A DNA stretch of 64,000 nucleotides, taken from Mycolicibacterium crocinum (GTDB taxonomy: Bacteria > Actinomycetota > Actinomycetes > Mycobacteriales > Mycobacteriaceae). This document shows, piece after piece, positions 28,114 through 36,889 of the stretch (positions are counted from its first letter, which is position 1; each line of letters starts with the position of its first letter). The stretch lies in NCBI RefSeq assembly GCF_022370635.2, contig NZ_CP092362.2, positions 3,968,001-4,032,000 on the forward strand. The letters run 5' to 3'. The position numbers and the translations under genes were made by a program. The notes beneath the pieces are model-generated. The model was not told where the DNA came from. It saw only the letters and a program-made list of their open reading frames with translations, and did no database searches.

Positions 28114-29226
28114 ATGCGCGAATCCAGCATCGTGGTGCGCCCGCAGCCGATGGGCAGCCACACCTATACCGAATCATCGCGGCTGCAGGCAGCTGGATTA
28201 CGAACTGCCACAGCACGTTTCGAAGAGGCAGCCCGTAGCATCGCGATCCCGCGGGCACCGCAGCCCATCGCGATCGCAGACTACGGGGCGGCGACGGGCT
28301 ACAACTCGCTGCTGCCGATAGGGGCGGCGATCGACATCATCCGCAAACGCACTCGCACCGACCACGCCATCCTGGTCGCCCACACCGACGTCCCCGGAAA
28401 CGATTTCACCACGTTGTTCAGCACGCTGGCCGACGATCAGGACAGCTACCTGAAAAAGGATTCGGCCACCTACGCCTCGGTGGTCGGCCGGTCGTTCTAC
28501 AGCCAGATCCTCCCCTCGGACAGCATCGCGCTGGGCTGGAGTTCGTGGGCGATCCACTGGCTGCGGCGGGTGCCGATGCCGATTCCCGACCACATCGAGA
28601 TCTCCTACAGCGCCGACGACGACGCGCGCCGCGCCTACGCCCGCCAGGCCGCCGAGGACTGGCGGGACTTCATCGCCTTCCGCGGTCGTGAACTGGCGCC
28701 GGGGGGCCGGCTGCTGGTGCTGACGGTCGGGCTGAAGCCCGATGGCACTTCGGGATTCGAGGTCGCGTTCGACGCGATCATGACCGCCTTAAACCAATTC
28801 GTCGCCGACGGCCTGATCACCGCCGACGAGGTGCGTCGCATGTCGGTTCCCTCAACGGGCCGCGACGAGAAGGACTTTCGTGCGCCGTTTCACCCGTCGG
28901 GCCGGTTCGAAGGTCTTTCGATCGAGGACATCGAACTGTTCAACGGCGAGGACCGGTTCTGGGCGCAGTATCAGAGCGATAAAGACGCCGCCGCCTTCGG
29001 CACCAATTGGGCTGACTTCCTTCGTGGTTCAATGTTTCCCACGCTGGCCGCAGCGGTGGACACCGACGCCGACGCCGGCCGGGGCCGCGACCGGCGCAGT
29101 AAGCGGCGCCGCGAATTCGTCGATCAGCTGCACGACGCCCTGGCCGCTGCGCTCACGACCGCACCGGCGCAAATGTCCATCCCGCTGGCGCTGGTAGTGC
29201 TGGAGAAAAGACGCCGGTCAGCCTGA
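28114..29226 (+). CDS. SABATH-type SAM-dependent carboxyl methyltransferase
   Basis: The 370 residues follow the plant salicylate/jasmonate methyltransferase layout: the SAM loop IADYGAATGYNS (residues 54-65), VPGNDFTTLF (93-102), GRSFYSQILPSDS (125-137) and SSWAIHWLRRVP (143-154). These match the order and spacing of SABATH family blocks, including the substrate-pocket segments. Such enzymes methylate carboxyl groups of small acids. The substrate here is unknown. Its stop overlaps the convergent Hsp70-like gene by 9 nt. Confidence 0.85.
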   Translation: MRESSIVVRPQPMGSHTYTESSRLQAAGLRTATARFEEAARSIAIPRAPQPIAIADYGAATGYNSLLPIGAAIDIIRKRTRTDHAILVAHTDVPGNDFTTLFSTLADDQDSYLKKDSATYASVVGRSFYSQILPSDSIALGWSSWAIHWLRRVPMPIPDHIEISYSADDDARRAYARQAAEDWRDFIAFRGRELAPGGRLLVLTVGLKPDGTSGFEVAFDAIMTALNQFVADGLITADEVRRMSVPSTGRDEKDFRAPFHPSGRFEGLSIEDIELFNGEDRFWAQYQSDKDAAAFGTNWADFLRGSMFPTLAAAVDTDADAGRGRDRRSKRRREFVDQLHDALAAALTTAPAQMSIPLALVVLEKRRRSA

Positions 29227-30954
29227 GGGCGGCGGCTGCACGAAGATCTGCGGGATACCCGGAATCGTCGGGATCGGCGGAATGGTCGGGATGAACCTCG
29301 GCTGCTGAGGCTGTTGCGTCGGCGGAGCGACGGTCTGCGTCTCGGTCTGTGTCACCGGCGGCGGCGTGAACACCTCGGTGGTGACGACCGTTGTCGTCTG
29401 CGTCTCGGTGACCGGCGGCGGTGGCGGCGGCGCCTGGGCCGTGACCGGCGGCGGCGCCGGCGCCTGCTGCACCACAGTCACCGGGGCGGGTGCCTGCTGC
29501 ATCACCGTCTGCGGCGCGGGTGCCTGCTGCACCGCCTGGTTCTGCACCGGCGCTGCCGTCGGGTCACCGGTCGGCGGGGGCGGAGCGGGAGCTGCGGCCT
29601 GCGGCGTGGTCGTCACGCTCGGCGTGGGCGTCACGGGTTCGGCGCTGCTGTCGGCGCGCAGCGCGACCGCGGTTCCGGCGCCGGCCATCAAGATGACCAG
29701 CAGGGCGGCCGCGACCACCGGCATCGGACGCCGGTACCAGGCGGGCGCGGCCTCTGCGGAGCCTGCCGGTTCGGGGTCGGATTCGAAGTCCAGCAGCGGT
29801 CGGACAGCGGCAGCCGGCGCCACGGGCTCGACGGCGGGCGCGAGGTCCGGCACGTCGGGTGCCTCGGACCAGGCCAGCGCGACACCGGTGGCAGGAGCGG
29901 GCGCCGGTTCGAACGGGGCGACGGGGACGACCGGGGCCGGCGCCATTGCGGTGGCGCTGTCGTCGGCCGGTCCCCGGGTTGCCCGCAGCGCGCCGCCGAT
30001 GGCGCCGGTGAGCGCCGGGCGCGGGGTGGTGATGACCGGAACACGCAGGTGTTCGGACAGGGTCGTGGTGATGACCGGGATCGCGGCGGCGCCGCCGATC
30101 GAGGCGACCGCCGCCAGGTGGGCCGGCCGCACCCCGTTGCGGGCCAGGGTGTCCTGCAGGACGGCGACGAATTCGTTCAGTGCGTGGCCCATCGCGCCGT
30201 CGAGCTCGGTGCGGGTGAGCCGGACGTCGCCGCGGAAGTTGGGCAGCTGGGCGGGCAGCGCGGTGACGGTGACCGTCGACAGCCGCTCCTTGGCCGCCCG
30301 GCACTCGGCCCGCAACCGGGTCAGCGATCCGATCGCCGAGGTGCCGGTGATGTCGAGCGTTCCGCCTGCCGACAGCTCGGCGATCACATGCGCCAGCAGG
30401 CCCTGGTCGATCAGGTCACCCGAGAAGTCGGGGTGGCGCAGGGTCGGCGCGATCGGCGCGGAGGTCGCACCGTCGACCAGGGTGATCGACGTTCCGCTGC
30501 CACCGAAATCGCACAGGGCGATCACGCCGCGCGTGGGCAGGCCGGGGTTGGCGGTCAGAGCGGTCAGCGCGGCGGTGGTGTCCGCGACGAACAGCGGCTC
30601 CTCGGCCGACCACTCGGGCACCTGCCGGACTGCGCGGCGCAGCGCGTCGACGGCGGGCGGCCGCCAATGCGCGGGGTAGGTGATCGCGGTGGTCGGCGGC
30701 AGCGGCCGGCCCGCCGTGGCGGCATAGGCCAGCGAACGCAGCGCCTCGGCCAGCAAATTTTCCGCGCGGTGCACCGAGCCGTCGGATGCCACGATCCCGA
30801 CCGGGTCGCCGACCCGGTCGACGAAGTCGGTGATCACCACGCCGCTGGGCAGCGTGCAGACGGCGGGGTGGGTGACGGAGTTATCCGGGGTGACAGCGGC
30901 CAGTGTGGTCGCACCGACCGACAGGCCGACCGCCGGCCTCGTTGGGTCTGTCAT
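29218..30954 (-). CDS. Membrane-anchored Hsp70-like ATPase with proline-rich tail
   Basis: The 578 residues comprise an actin/Hsp70-type ATPase domain (about 8-325: phosphate-1 VGLSVGATT, phosphate-2 ALCDFGGSGTSITLV, adenosine motif SIGGAAAIPVI), an acidic/Pro linker, one transmembrane helix (about 411-432) and an extracytoplasmic tail rich in Pro, Gln and Thr (438-578) with repeated QQAPAP units. It has no substrate-binding domain, so it is not a classical DnaK. Similar mycobacterial proteins are annotated only as Hsp70 family. ATG 30954 is preferred over an upstream TTG. Confidence 0.85.
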   Translation of the reverse strand: MTDPTRPAVGLSVGATTLAAVTPDNSVTHPAVCTLPSGVVITDFVDRVGDPVGIVASDGSVHRAENLLAEALRSLAYAATAGRPLPPTTAITYPAHWRPPAVDALRRAVRQVPEWSAEEPLFVADTTAALTALTANPGLPTRGVIALCDFGGSGTSITLVDGATSAPIAPTLRHPDFSGDLIDQGLLAHVIAELSAGGTLDITGTSAIGSLTRLRAECRAAKERLSTVTVTALPAQLPNFRGDVRLTRTELDGAMGHALNEFVAVLQDTLARNGVRPAHLAAVASIGGAAAIPVITTTLSEHLRVPVITTPRPALTGAIGGALRATRGPADDSATAMAPAPVVPVAPFEPAPAPATGVALAWSEAPDVPDLAPAVEPVAPAAAVRPLLDFESDPEPAGSAEAAPAWYRRPMPVVAAALLVILMAGAGTAVALRADSSAEPVTPTPSVTTTPQAAAPAPPPPTGDPTAAPVQNQAVQQAPAPQTVMQQAPAPVTVVQQAPAPPPVTAQAPPPPPPVTETQTTTVVTTEVFTPPPVTQTETQTVAPPTQQPQQPRFIPTIPPIPTIPGIPQIFVQPPPSG

Positions 30955-31058
30955 GACGTCCAATCCGGGCGCCCAGCCTGCAACACGGGCATGCGGGCAA
31001 CCCCAGCGCGATCTTCGGATTCACCGAATATGTCGATCCGAAGCCGCGGGACGTTACC

Positions 31059-32129
31059 TCAGCGAATAGTGCCGCGGCCCGGAATCAGGGGTAGGTCCAA
31101 CGGGGTGACCCAGCCTGGCGGCAGGTCATTGACGGCCGGCACAGCGTTGAGCGCGCGCAGCCCGGTGGACAGGCAGCCCGCGGTCGCGGCGTCACGTCCC
31201 GAACCGTCGGTGAACCTGAACGCAGTCTCCTGGAAGATGCTGGGAGTGCCCTGGATGTCGACGCGGTAGACGTCATCCTGGGTGCCCGACGGCCAGTCCG
31301 GGGCGGCGTCCTGACCGATGCGGTTGACGTGCTCGAGCTGGATACGGGTCTCACCCTTGTAGACGCCGTTGATCGTGAACCGGACCGCCGCGACGTGGCC
31401 GGCGGGGATGACGCCCTTGACGGTCTTGCGCTCGGTCGGGGTGACCCACTTATCCCAGGTGGTGGTGATCTCGTCGAGCTCGATCCCGGCGGCGTAGGCG
31501 ATCATCGGCACCGTCGCGCCCCAGGCGAACACCAGGATGTCGGAGTTCTGCAGCAGCGGCTTGAATTCAGGCTCGCGACCGATGCCCATCTCGAACTCGT
31601 AGTCGCCCTCGTAGTTGGTGTAGTCCAGCAGCTCGGACGCGCGGACCAGCTTGACCTGGGAGGTCAGACCCATCAGCGTCATCGGGAACAGGTCGTTGGC
31701 GAAGCCGGGGTCGATGCCGGTGGTGAAGCACGACGATTGGCCCGCCTCGCAGGCGCGCGTGATGGGGTCGATCCAGTTCGGCGGATTCAGGTGCATCTTC
31801 GGCCACACCCACGGGGTCATCGCGGTCGAGCAGACGTCGATGCCGGCGTTCAGGAAGCGTCCGATCAGATCGATGTTGGCATCGGCCTGCGCGGCGGTGG
31901 GCCCGTAGTGCACGAGCGCGTCGGGCTTCAGGGCGATCAACGCGTCGACGTCGTCGGTGGCCGCAATGCCGATGTTCCCGATGCCGCAGATCTCGCCGGC
32001 GTCGACGCCGACCTTGGCCGGGTTGCTGACGCCGACGCCGACGAGCTCGAAGTCGGGGTGATCCAGCACTTCGGGAATGACCATCCGGCCGACGAAACCA
32101 GTACCCCAGATCACGACTCGCTTGGCCAT
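31059..32129 (-). CDS. NAD(P)H-dependent amine dehydrogenase / dihydrodipicolinate-reductase-like protein
   Basis: This 356-residue protein has an N-terminal Rossmann motif (VVIWGTGFVGR) and the DapB-like layout of a mycobacterial family often annotated dihydrodipicolinate reductase. It lacks the characteristic DapB substrate loop, so it is a paralogue of unknown function, possibly acting on amino acids or amines. It lies 104 bp from the Hsp70-like start upstream and 36 bp from the MarR gene. Confidence 0.8.
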   Translation of the reverse strand: MAKRVVIWGTGFVGRMVIPEVLDHPDFELVGVGVSNPAKVGVDAGEICGIGNIGIAATDDVDALIALKPDALVHYGPTAAQADANIDLIGRFLNAGIDVCSTAMTPWVWPKMHLNPPNWIDPITRACEAGQSSCFTTGIDPGFANDLFPMTLMGLTSQVKLVRASELLDYTNYEGDYEFEMGIGREPEFKPLLQNSDILVFAWGATVPMIAYAAGIELDEITTTWDKWVTPTERKTVKGVIPAGHVAAVRFTINGVYKGETRIQLEHVNRIGQDAAPDWPSGTQDDVYRVDIQGTPSIFQETAFRFTDGSGRDAATAGCLSTGLRALNAVPAVNDLPPGWVTPLDLPLIPGRGTIR

Positions 32130-32164
32130 GGACGCAGGTTAGCCGGGTTGTCGCGCGAGTTAGT

Positions 32165-32668
32165 TCAGTTGTCCCGATCGCTGGACGCGCGGCTGCGGCG
32201 GGGTGCGGCGGACCGGGGCGGCTGCTCCCGCATGTGGTCGCGGATGCGGGTCATCAGGTCGCCGAGGGCACGGACGTCGTCGGCCGAAAGCGCGTCGAAG
32301 AGCAGCCCGCGGACCACGTCGATGTGGCCGGGCAGCACGGTGTCGAGCCGGCGCCGGCCCGCCTTCGTGATCGTCACGACGGTGGCGCGCTGATCGACGG
32401 TGCTGCCCTGGCGGGTGATCAGCCCCTCGGCTTCCAGCAGCCCGGCCTGATGGGTCAGGCCGCTGCGGCTGTAGACGACACCGTCGGCCAGTTCGGTCAT
32501 CGTCAGTGGACGGTCGGCGTCGACGAGTTTGGCCAGGATCTCGAACTGGACGTAGCTCAGACCGCCTTCGGCTCGCAGCTGCTGTTGGACGGCGTACTGG
32601 AGCAGACTCGCCGCCTCGGTGAGGGCGAAGTACGTGCGCATCTGCGACGGCTGGAGCGCCTTGGCCAT
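32165..32668 (-). CDS. MarR-family transcriptional regulator
   Basis: This 167-residue winged-helix protein has the MarR core (TMTELADGVVYSRSGLTHQAGLLEAEGLI and a beta wing STVDQRATVVTITKAGR). ATG 32668 gives MAKALQPSQM. The adjacent 93-bp gap to the divergent oxidoreductase carries two TTCGA-NN-TCGAA palindromes, so it very probably represses both genes until an inducer (a quinone, phenolic or oxidant) binds. Confidence 0.92.
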   Translation of the reverse strand: MAKALQPSQMRTYFALTEAASLLQYAVQQQLRAEGGLSYVQFEILAKLVDADRPLTMTELADGVVYSRSGLTHQAGLLEAEGLITRQGSTVDQRATVVTITKAGRRRLDTVLPGHIDVVRGLLFDALSADDVRALGDLMTRIRDHMREQPPRSAAPRRSRASSDRDN

Positions 32669-32689
32669 TCATGGATCGTAGCCGGGAAT

Positions 32690-32741
32690 GTTTCGAACTC
32701 GAAGCAAGTTACCGGTTTCGTAACTGCTTCGATTTCGAAGC
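32690..32741. promoter_or_regulatory. Paired MarR-type operators with nested inverted repeat
   Basis: Site 1, GTTTCGA-AC-TCGAAGC (32690-32705), and site 2, GCTTCGA-TT-TCGAAGC (32726-32741, perfect arms), share TTCGA-NN-TCGAA. Between them AGTTAC (32707-32712) and GTAACT (32720-32725) form a further inverted repeat, so TCGAAGC...GCTTCGA nests outside. A Shine-Dalgarno AGGAGG (32751-32756) follows for the oxidoreductase. Confidence 0.8.
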
Positions 32742-32761
32742 AAATGACACAGGAGGTCATC

Positions 32762-33673
32762 ATGAAGGCAGCGATCTACCACCGCTACGGCGACAGCGAC
32801 GTTCTGCAGTACGGCGACATCGAGCGGCCGACGCCGGGTGCGGGCCAGGTCTTGGTGAAGGTCGCCGGAACGTCGTTCAACCCGGTCGACGCCGGGATCC
32901 GCGGCGGTTACCTCTCGGAGGTTTTCCCGATCACGTTTCCGCACATTCCCGGCATCGATGTGGCGGGCACGATCGTCGAGCTCGGTGACGGCGTCACCGG
33001 GTGGCACGTCGGCGACGCGGTGGTGGGCCTTCTCCCCATGGCCGCTCGTGGGGCGGCCGCTGAGTATGTGGTCGCACCGGCCGAGGTACTGGCTGCCGCT
33101 GGAAAGTCGTTGCCGCTGGCCGATTTCGCCGCGCTGCCGACGGTCGGCCTCACGGCCTGGCAGGCACTCTTCGAGATCGCCGAGTTGGGCGCCGGGCAGA
33201 CGATCCTGATCAACGGCGCGGGTGGAGCCGTCGGCGGCTACGCGGTTCAGCTCGCCAAGCATGCCGGTGCCGTCGTCACCGCGACCGCGAAAGCGACTGC
33301 GGCCGAAAGACTCCGGGGCTATGGCGCAGACCATCTGATCGACTATCTCGACTACGCGGCCACACCGGTCCTCGACTCGGAGCCGTTCGACGTGGTGCTG
33401 AATCTGGTGAGCACCACACCGGACGAAACCGACGTGCTGGGCGGCTTGATGGCTGACGGCGGCCGGTACGTGGGCACCATGACCTCCGGCCCGGGCCAGC
33501 GGGTGTTCGTCCGCAGCGATGCCGTACAACTTGTGGGCCTCGTCGAGCAAGTGGACGCCGGGCAACTGCGGATCGACATCGCGGATCGCCGGCCGTTGGC
33601 CGACATCGCCGCCGTGCACGCCGACGCCGATGCGAGACGGCTGCCCGGTAAGACGATCCTGACCGTCGGCTAG
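32762..33673 (+). CDS. NADPH:quinone oxidoreductase-like (zinc-free MDR)
   Basis: This 303-residue medium-chain reductase starts MKAAIYHRYGDSDVLQYGD, has no zinc cysteines and carries the NADPH motif NGAGGAVGGYA (residues 151-161). It is divergent from and presumably repressed by the MarR protein. Likely a quinone or enal reductase in stress response. The 3' end overlaps the Rieske gene by 4 nt. ATG 32762 is preceded by AGGAGG. Confidence 0.9.
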   Translation: MKAAIYHRYGDSDVLQYGDIERPTPGAGQVLVKVAGTSFNPVDAGIRGGYLSEVFPITFPHIPGIDVAGTIVELGDGVTGWHVGDAVVGLLPMAARGAAAEYVVAPAEVLAAAGKSLPLADFAALPTVGLTAWQALFEIAELGAGQTILINGAGGAVGGYAVQLAKHAGAVVTATAKATAAERLRGYGADHLIDYLDYAATPVLDSEPFDVVLNLVSTTPDETDVLGGLMADGGRYVGTMTSGPGQRVFVRSDAVQLVGLVEQVDAGQLRIDIADRRPLADIAAVHADADARRLPGKTILTVG

Positions 33674-34665
33674 CCGGATGTCTTCTCGCGCAGGGCGAAT
33701 AGCCGCTCGGCGTAGGCGAGGTCATCACGCCACAACCGAGTGGCCGCCAGGCGCATCAGCGGGGTGATGAGCGGTGCCACGCGCAGCGAGTAATGGAAGC
33801 CGGTGCGGTCGGACTGTGCGACGACGGCTTCGATCACCGCTGTGCGCGGGCGCCCGTCCGGCCCCGGCCCGATCGGAGTGGCATGGGTTTCGACGACGCT
33901 GCCGGTGCCCTCGCCGTCGACGATCCGCATGACGATGGTCCGCGGTTCCGGCGCAGTGAATTCAGCGATCACCGGCACGCCGAGGCGCCCCATCCGGAAC
34001 GTCACCGCCACCAGGAACCGGTCGGCGTCCTCCTCGGCCTCGACCGCTGGTGCGCTCAGCACCTCGAGCTGGGTGAACGAATACGGGTGGAACCAGGCGC
34101 CGTGCCACGGGTCGAGCCGGTTGGCGATGATGTCGGACGGTTCGCAGACGCCGTCGAGCCTGGTCACCGCCGCCAGCCGCCCCCCGGTGGGTCGCGCCGG
34201 AATCACCGGGGCGTCCAGTGGCGGTTCGCCACCGACCTTGTCCAGCCGCACCCACACCAGCACGCCGTCGTCGTAGGCGGGCAACGGTTTCCAGCCGAAC
34301 TCGCGCTTGCCCTCGAGCCGCAACCCGTGCCACGGGCAGATCAGGCCGCCGCACTCCACGGTGCCGGTCGCCAGATCGGCGCCCAGGTGGGGGCAGGTAG
34401 CCGGCCCGACGTGCAAGCGGCGCTGCTGATCTCGCCACGCGACGATCTCCAGCCCGCCGACGTGTGCGCCGAACGGCCGATTGGCACGGACATCGGTGCT
34501 GGCGCCGAACACATACCAGTTGCCGCTGGGCCGCTCTTGGGCACGGCGCAGTGCGGCGTCGATGAGTGCGGGCTGGGCGTCTTGATAGGTGGGTCGCTGG
34601 CGAGCCCAGTCGGTTTTCGGAATGACTTGCAGCGGAATCGATTTCATCCGCGATCGGAAACTCAT
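33670..34665 (-). CDS. Rieske non-heme iron oxygenase (DUF5914-type) of the carotenoid operon
   Basis: This 331-residue protein has an N-terminal Rieske centre, Cys91-x-His93 (CPHLGA) and Cys110-x2-His113 (CPWHGL). It also has the mononuclear-iron signature Asn182-x2-Asp185-x2-His188-x4-His193 (NRLDPWHGAWFH), the pattern of catalytically competent Rieske oxygenases. It overlaps the crtU stop by 4 nt as last gene of the crt operon, so it probably oxidises a carotenoid or ring methyl group. This reaction is an inference; the family has no assigned function that I know. Electron donors are not encoded nearby. Confidence 0.85.
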   Translation of the reverse strand: MSFRSRMKSIPLQVIPKTDWARQRPTYQDAQPALIDAALRRAQERPSGNWYVFGASTDVRANRPFGAHVGGLEIVAWRDQQRRLHVGPATCPHLGADLATGTVECGGLICPWHGLRLEGKREFGWKPLPAYDDGVLVWVRLDKVGGEPPLDAPVIPARPTGGRLAAVTRLDGVCEPSDIIANRLDPWHGAWFHPYSFTQLEVLSAPAVEAEEDADRFLVAVTFRMGRLGVPVIAEFTAPEPRTIVMRIVDGEGTGSVVETHATPIGPGPDGRPRTAVIEAVVAQSDRTGFHYSLRVAPLITPLMRLAATRLWRDDLAYAERLFALREKTSG

Positions 34666-36194
34666 GAGGCGCGCCCCTCTCGGCTGGCCAGCCGGCGCAG
34701 AACCGGCGAGCGTCCCTGCACCGGCACGGTGTGCAGGGTGTGCCCGGCGATCCCCCAGCCGGAAAGCAGTTGGTTGGCCGCCGTCCATCCGGTGGTGGCG
34801 GCCCGCTCCATCAACGCCACCGGCAGGTCGATACGGATGCCGTCGCCGGCCAGCATCAGCCCGGGGATCGGCGTGGTGACGGTCGGTCGCTTGGCGAAGG
34901 CACCCGGCCAGAACAGCGGGCAGTCGTCGCGAACCAGCAGCGTCTCCCCCACAATGCCGGCCGCCGCGGTCTCCGGATAGAGCTGGTGCAGCCGCGCCAG
35001 CATGCGCTCGCGAAGTTCGCTCTGCGGCTGGTCGCCCACCGAGTACGAATGCACCTCGACCACCGAACCATGGTGTGCGCGGGCCCATTCGGCGGCCTGC
35101 CGCTCGTAGCTGCTGACCACGCTGATGTTGTCGACAGGGTCCAGACCGCCGGTGCCCAGGAACGCGGGGCGGTCGGAGTTCACCGGGCGGTTCAGCCACA
35201 GTCGCTGCACCACGAACGGCGGCGCGGTCTGCAACTGCGCGACCTGCTGACGCCAGCCGTCGTCACCCAGGCCCGCAGAGGCGGCCACGATGCGTTGCAG
35301 CGCAGCGACATCGGTGGCCAGCACGACACCGTCGGCCTCGATCGTCGTACCGGTCGAGTCGTGCACCTGCAGCAGCTTGGCGCCGCCAGTCGTCACCGAG
35401 TCCGCGGACACCCCTCGCCGAACGCGGACACCGTGGTCGATCAGATACTGGCCCAATGGCTCCCATAGCGCCGTGTCGAAATTCGACGCGGCGACGTCGA
35501 AGACCAGACCTTCGCTCGAGCCCAGGAAATAGATGTGGAACATCGTCGCCAATTCGGCCGCCGACAGTCGCTCGGGCCTGGCGAAGAAGCTACGGGCGAA
35601 TACCTCGAACGCGAGGTGCCGGGCGGCGACCGGGAAATTGATATCGGTCAGGAAGGTCCCGGCGTCGCGATCGTCGAGCTGTTCGTAAATTTCGGGCACC
35701 GACACCGCAGCCAGCGGCGCAGCCGCAACAGCGTTGAGCCGCACCAGGTCCCGCATCCGGAAGGTCGGGCTGCGTAAGGCGAAGGCAAGCGCGTTCCACG
35801 GCGGCGTCTTCGGCAGGCCGCGGAAGGTGTCGCGACGGCCCTCGCCGTCGACCAGCGGATAGTCCTCGACAGCCCGCAGTCGCTCGAGCCCGGGGTCGCT
35901 GCGGCGCAACAACCACCGCAGGTTGTAGTACTGCCGGAAGAAGGCGTGGAAGCCGCGGTTGTTGGCCACGTCGGTGCCGTCCGCAAGCTGCTCGGTCCAG
36001 CCACCGACCCGGCCGCCCAGGTAGCGCTCCCGCTCCAGAAGCTCTACGGAGACCCCGCGCTCGGCCAACCCGGTGGCGGCCGCGAGCCCGGCGATCCCAC
36101 CACCCACCACGACGACGTGCGGGGTGGCGGACAGCGCGTGAACGTGTGGCACTCCGGCGGGCGCCGGGTGGGTGACGCGGCGAGGATCGATCAT
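34662..36194 (-). CDS. crtU: CrtU-like beta-carotene desaturase/methyltransferase (isorenieratene synthase)
   Basis: This 510-residue FAD protein has a dinucleotide motif VVVGGGIAGLAAATGL (about residues 28-43), GGRVGGW (60-66) and the CrtU hallmark NRGFHAFFRQYYNLRWLLRR. CrtU aromatises beta-ionone rings with methyl migration to give isorenieratene. ATG 36194 overlaps the methyltransferase stop; the 4-nt overlaps on both sides place it firmly in the operon. The family is related to CrtI, so a desaturase of other specificity cannot be excluded, but the context supports CrtU. Confidence 0.85.
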   Translation of the reverse strand: MIDPRRVTHPAPAGVPHVHALSATPHVVVVGGGIAGLAAATGLAERGVSVELLERERYLGGRVGGWTEQLADGTDVANNRGFHAFFRQYYNLRWLLRRSDPGLERLRAVEDYPLVDGEGRRDTFRGLPKTPPWNALAFALRSPTFRMRDLVRLNAVAAAPLAAVSVPEIYEQLDDRDAGTFLTDINFPVAARHLAFEVFARSFFARPERLSAAELATMFHIYFLGSSEGLVFDVAASNFDTALWEPLGQYLIDHGVRVRRGVSADSVTTGGAKLLQVHDSTGTTIEADGVVLATDVAALQRIVAASAGLGDDGWRQQVAQLQTAPPFVVQRLWLNRPVNSDRPAFLGTGGLDPVDNISVVSSYERQAAEWARAHHGSVVEVHSYSVGDQPQSELRERMLARLHQLYPETAAAGIVGETLLVRDDCPLFWPGAFAKRPTVTTPIPGLMLAGDGIRIDLPVALMERAATTGWTAANQLLSGWGIAGHTLHTVPVQGRSPVLRRLASREGRAS

Positions 36195-36889
36195 CGCGGC
36201 GCGTCCGCCAAGAACGTGTGCACGATGTCGCGCTGCCAACCGGGCATGGTCTCGCTGTGCACACCGGAGAACCCCGCCGCGGTCAGCCGCCGCTGGAACG
36301 CCGCGGCGCCGTCAAAGTTGTTCACGCTGCGCCACAGGTGCCGATAGAGGGCGGTGTCCCGGGTTTGCCGCCAGCCGGACGGAATGATGATGCCCCAGCA
36401 CACGGCGTTCCAAATCGCCGTTGCGGCGCGGGAATCCCGGACCGAGTACTCGTGCACGGCCAGCATTCCGCCCGGCCGGAGCAGCTCGCGGAACGTCCGC
36501 AGCTGAGCGTCGGGGTCGGAAAGATTACGCAGCAGGTACGCGGCGAAGATGCCGTCGAACGGACCGTCCACCCCTGCATCGGCGATCTTCTCGATCGGAC
36601 TGTGCACGAACCGAACCGAATTCGGCCACGGCTTGACGCTCGCCTCGGCCAGCATGCCCGCCGACGCGTCGACAGCGACGATCTCGGCATGCGGGGCGGC
36701 CTCCAGCAGCGCGGCCGTCGACGCCCCCGTTCCGCAGCCCGCGTCCAACAAGCGCAGTCCGCGGCCGCCGTCGGGAATCCGCATCCGCCGCGCGGAGATT
36801 CGCAGATGATCGTGATAGCCGGGATTCGCGCCGACCAGTTTGTCGTAGGCGTGGGCGCCGACGTCGAAGGCGCCCGGGACATCAATCAT
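36191..36889 (-). CDS. Class I SAM-dependent methyltransferase in the carotenoid operon
   Basis: This 232-residue methyltransferase has motif I LLDAGCGTGASTAA (47-60) and the post-I DFDGIFAAYLLRNLSD region resembling UbiE/Coq5-type enzymes. It overlaps crtYd and crtU by 4 nt. Its substrate is unknown: an O-methylation of a hydroxylated carotenoid or a quinone-type precursor is possible. CrtU itself rearranges ring methyls without a separate methyltransferase, so this enzyme implies an additional modification. Confidence 0.8.
   Translation of the reverse strand: MIDVPGAFDVGAHAYDKLVGANPGYHDHLRISARRMRIPDGGRGLRLLDAGCGTGASTAALLEAAPHAEIVAVDASAGMLAEASVKPWPNSVRFVHSPIEKIADAGVDGPFDGIFAAYLLRNLSDPDAQLRTFRELLRPGGMLAVHEYSVRDSRAATAIWNAVCWGIIIPSGWRQTRDTALYRHLWRSVNNFDGAAAFQRRLTAAGFSGVHSETMPGWQRDIVHTFLADAPR

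Noticed and set aside
29314..31269. 651-codon plus-strand frame opposite the Hsp70-like gene
   Set aside because: Low-complexity Arg/Gly composition, antisense to a gene with clear ATPase motifs.
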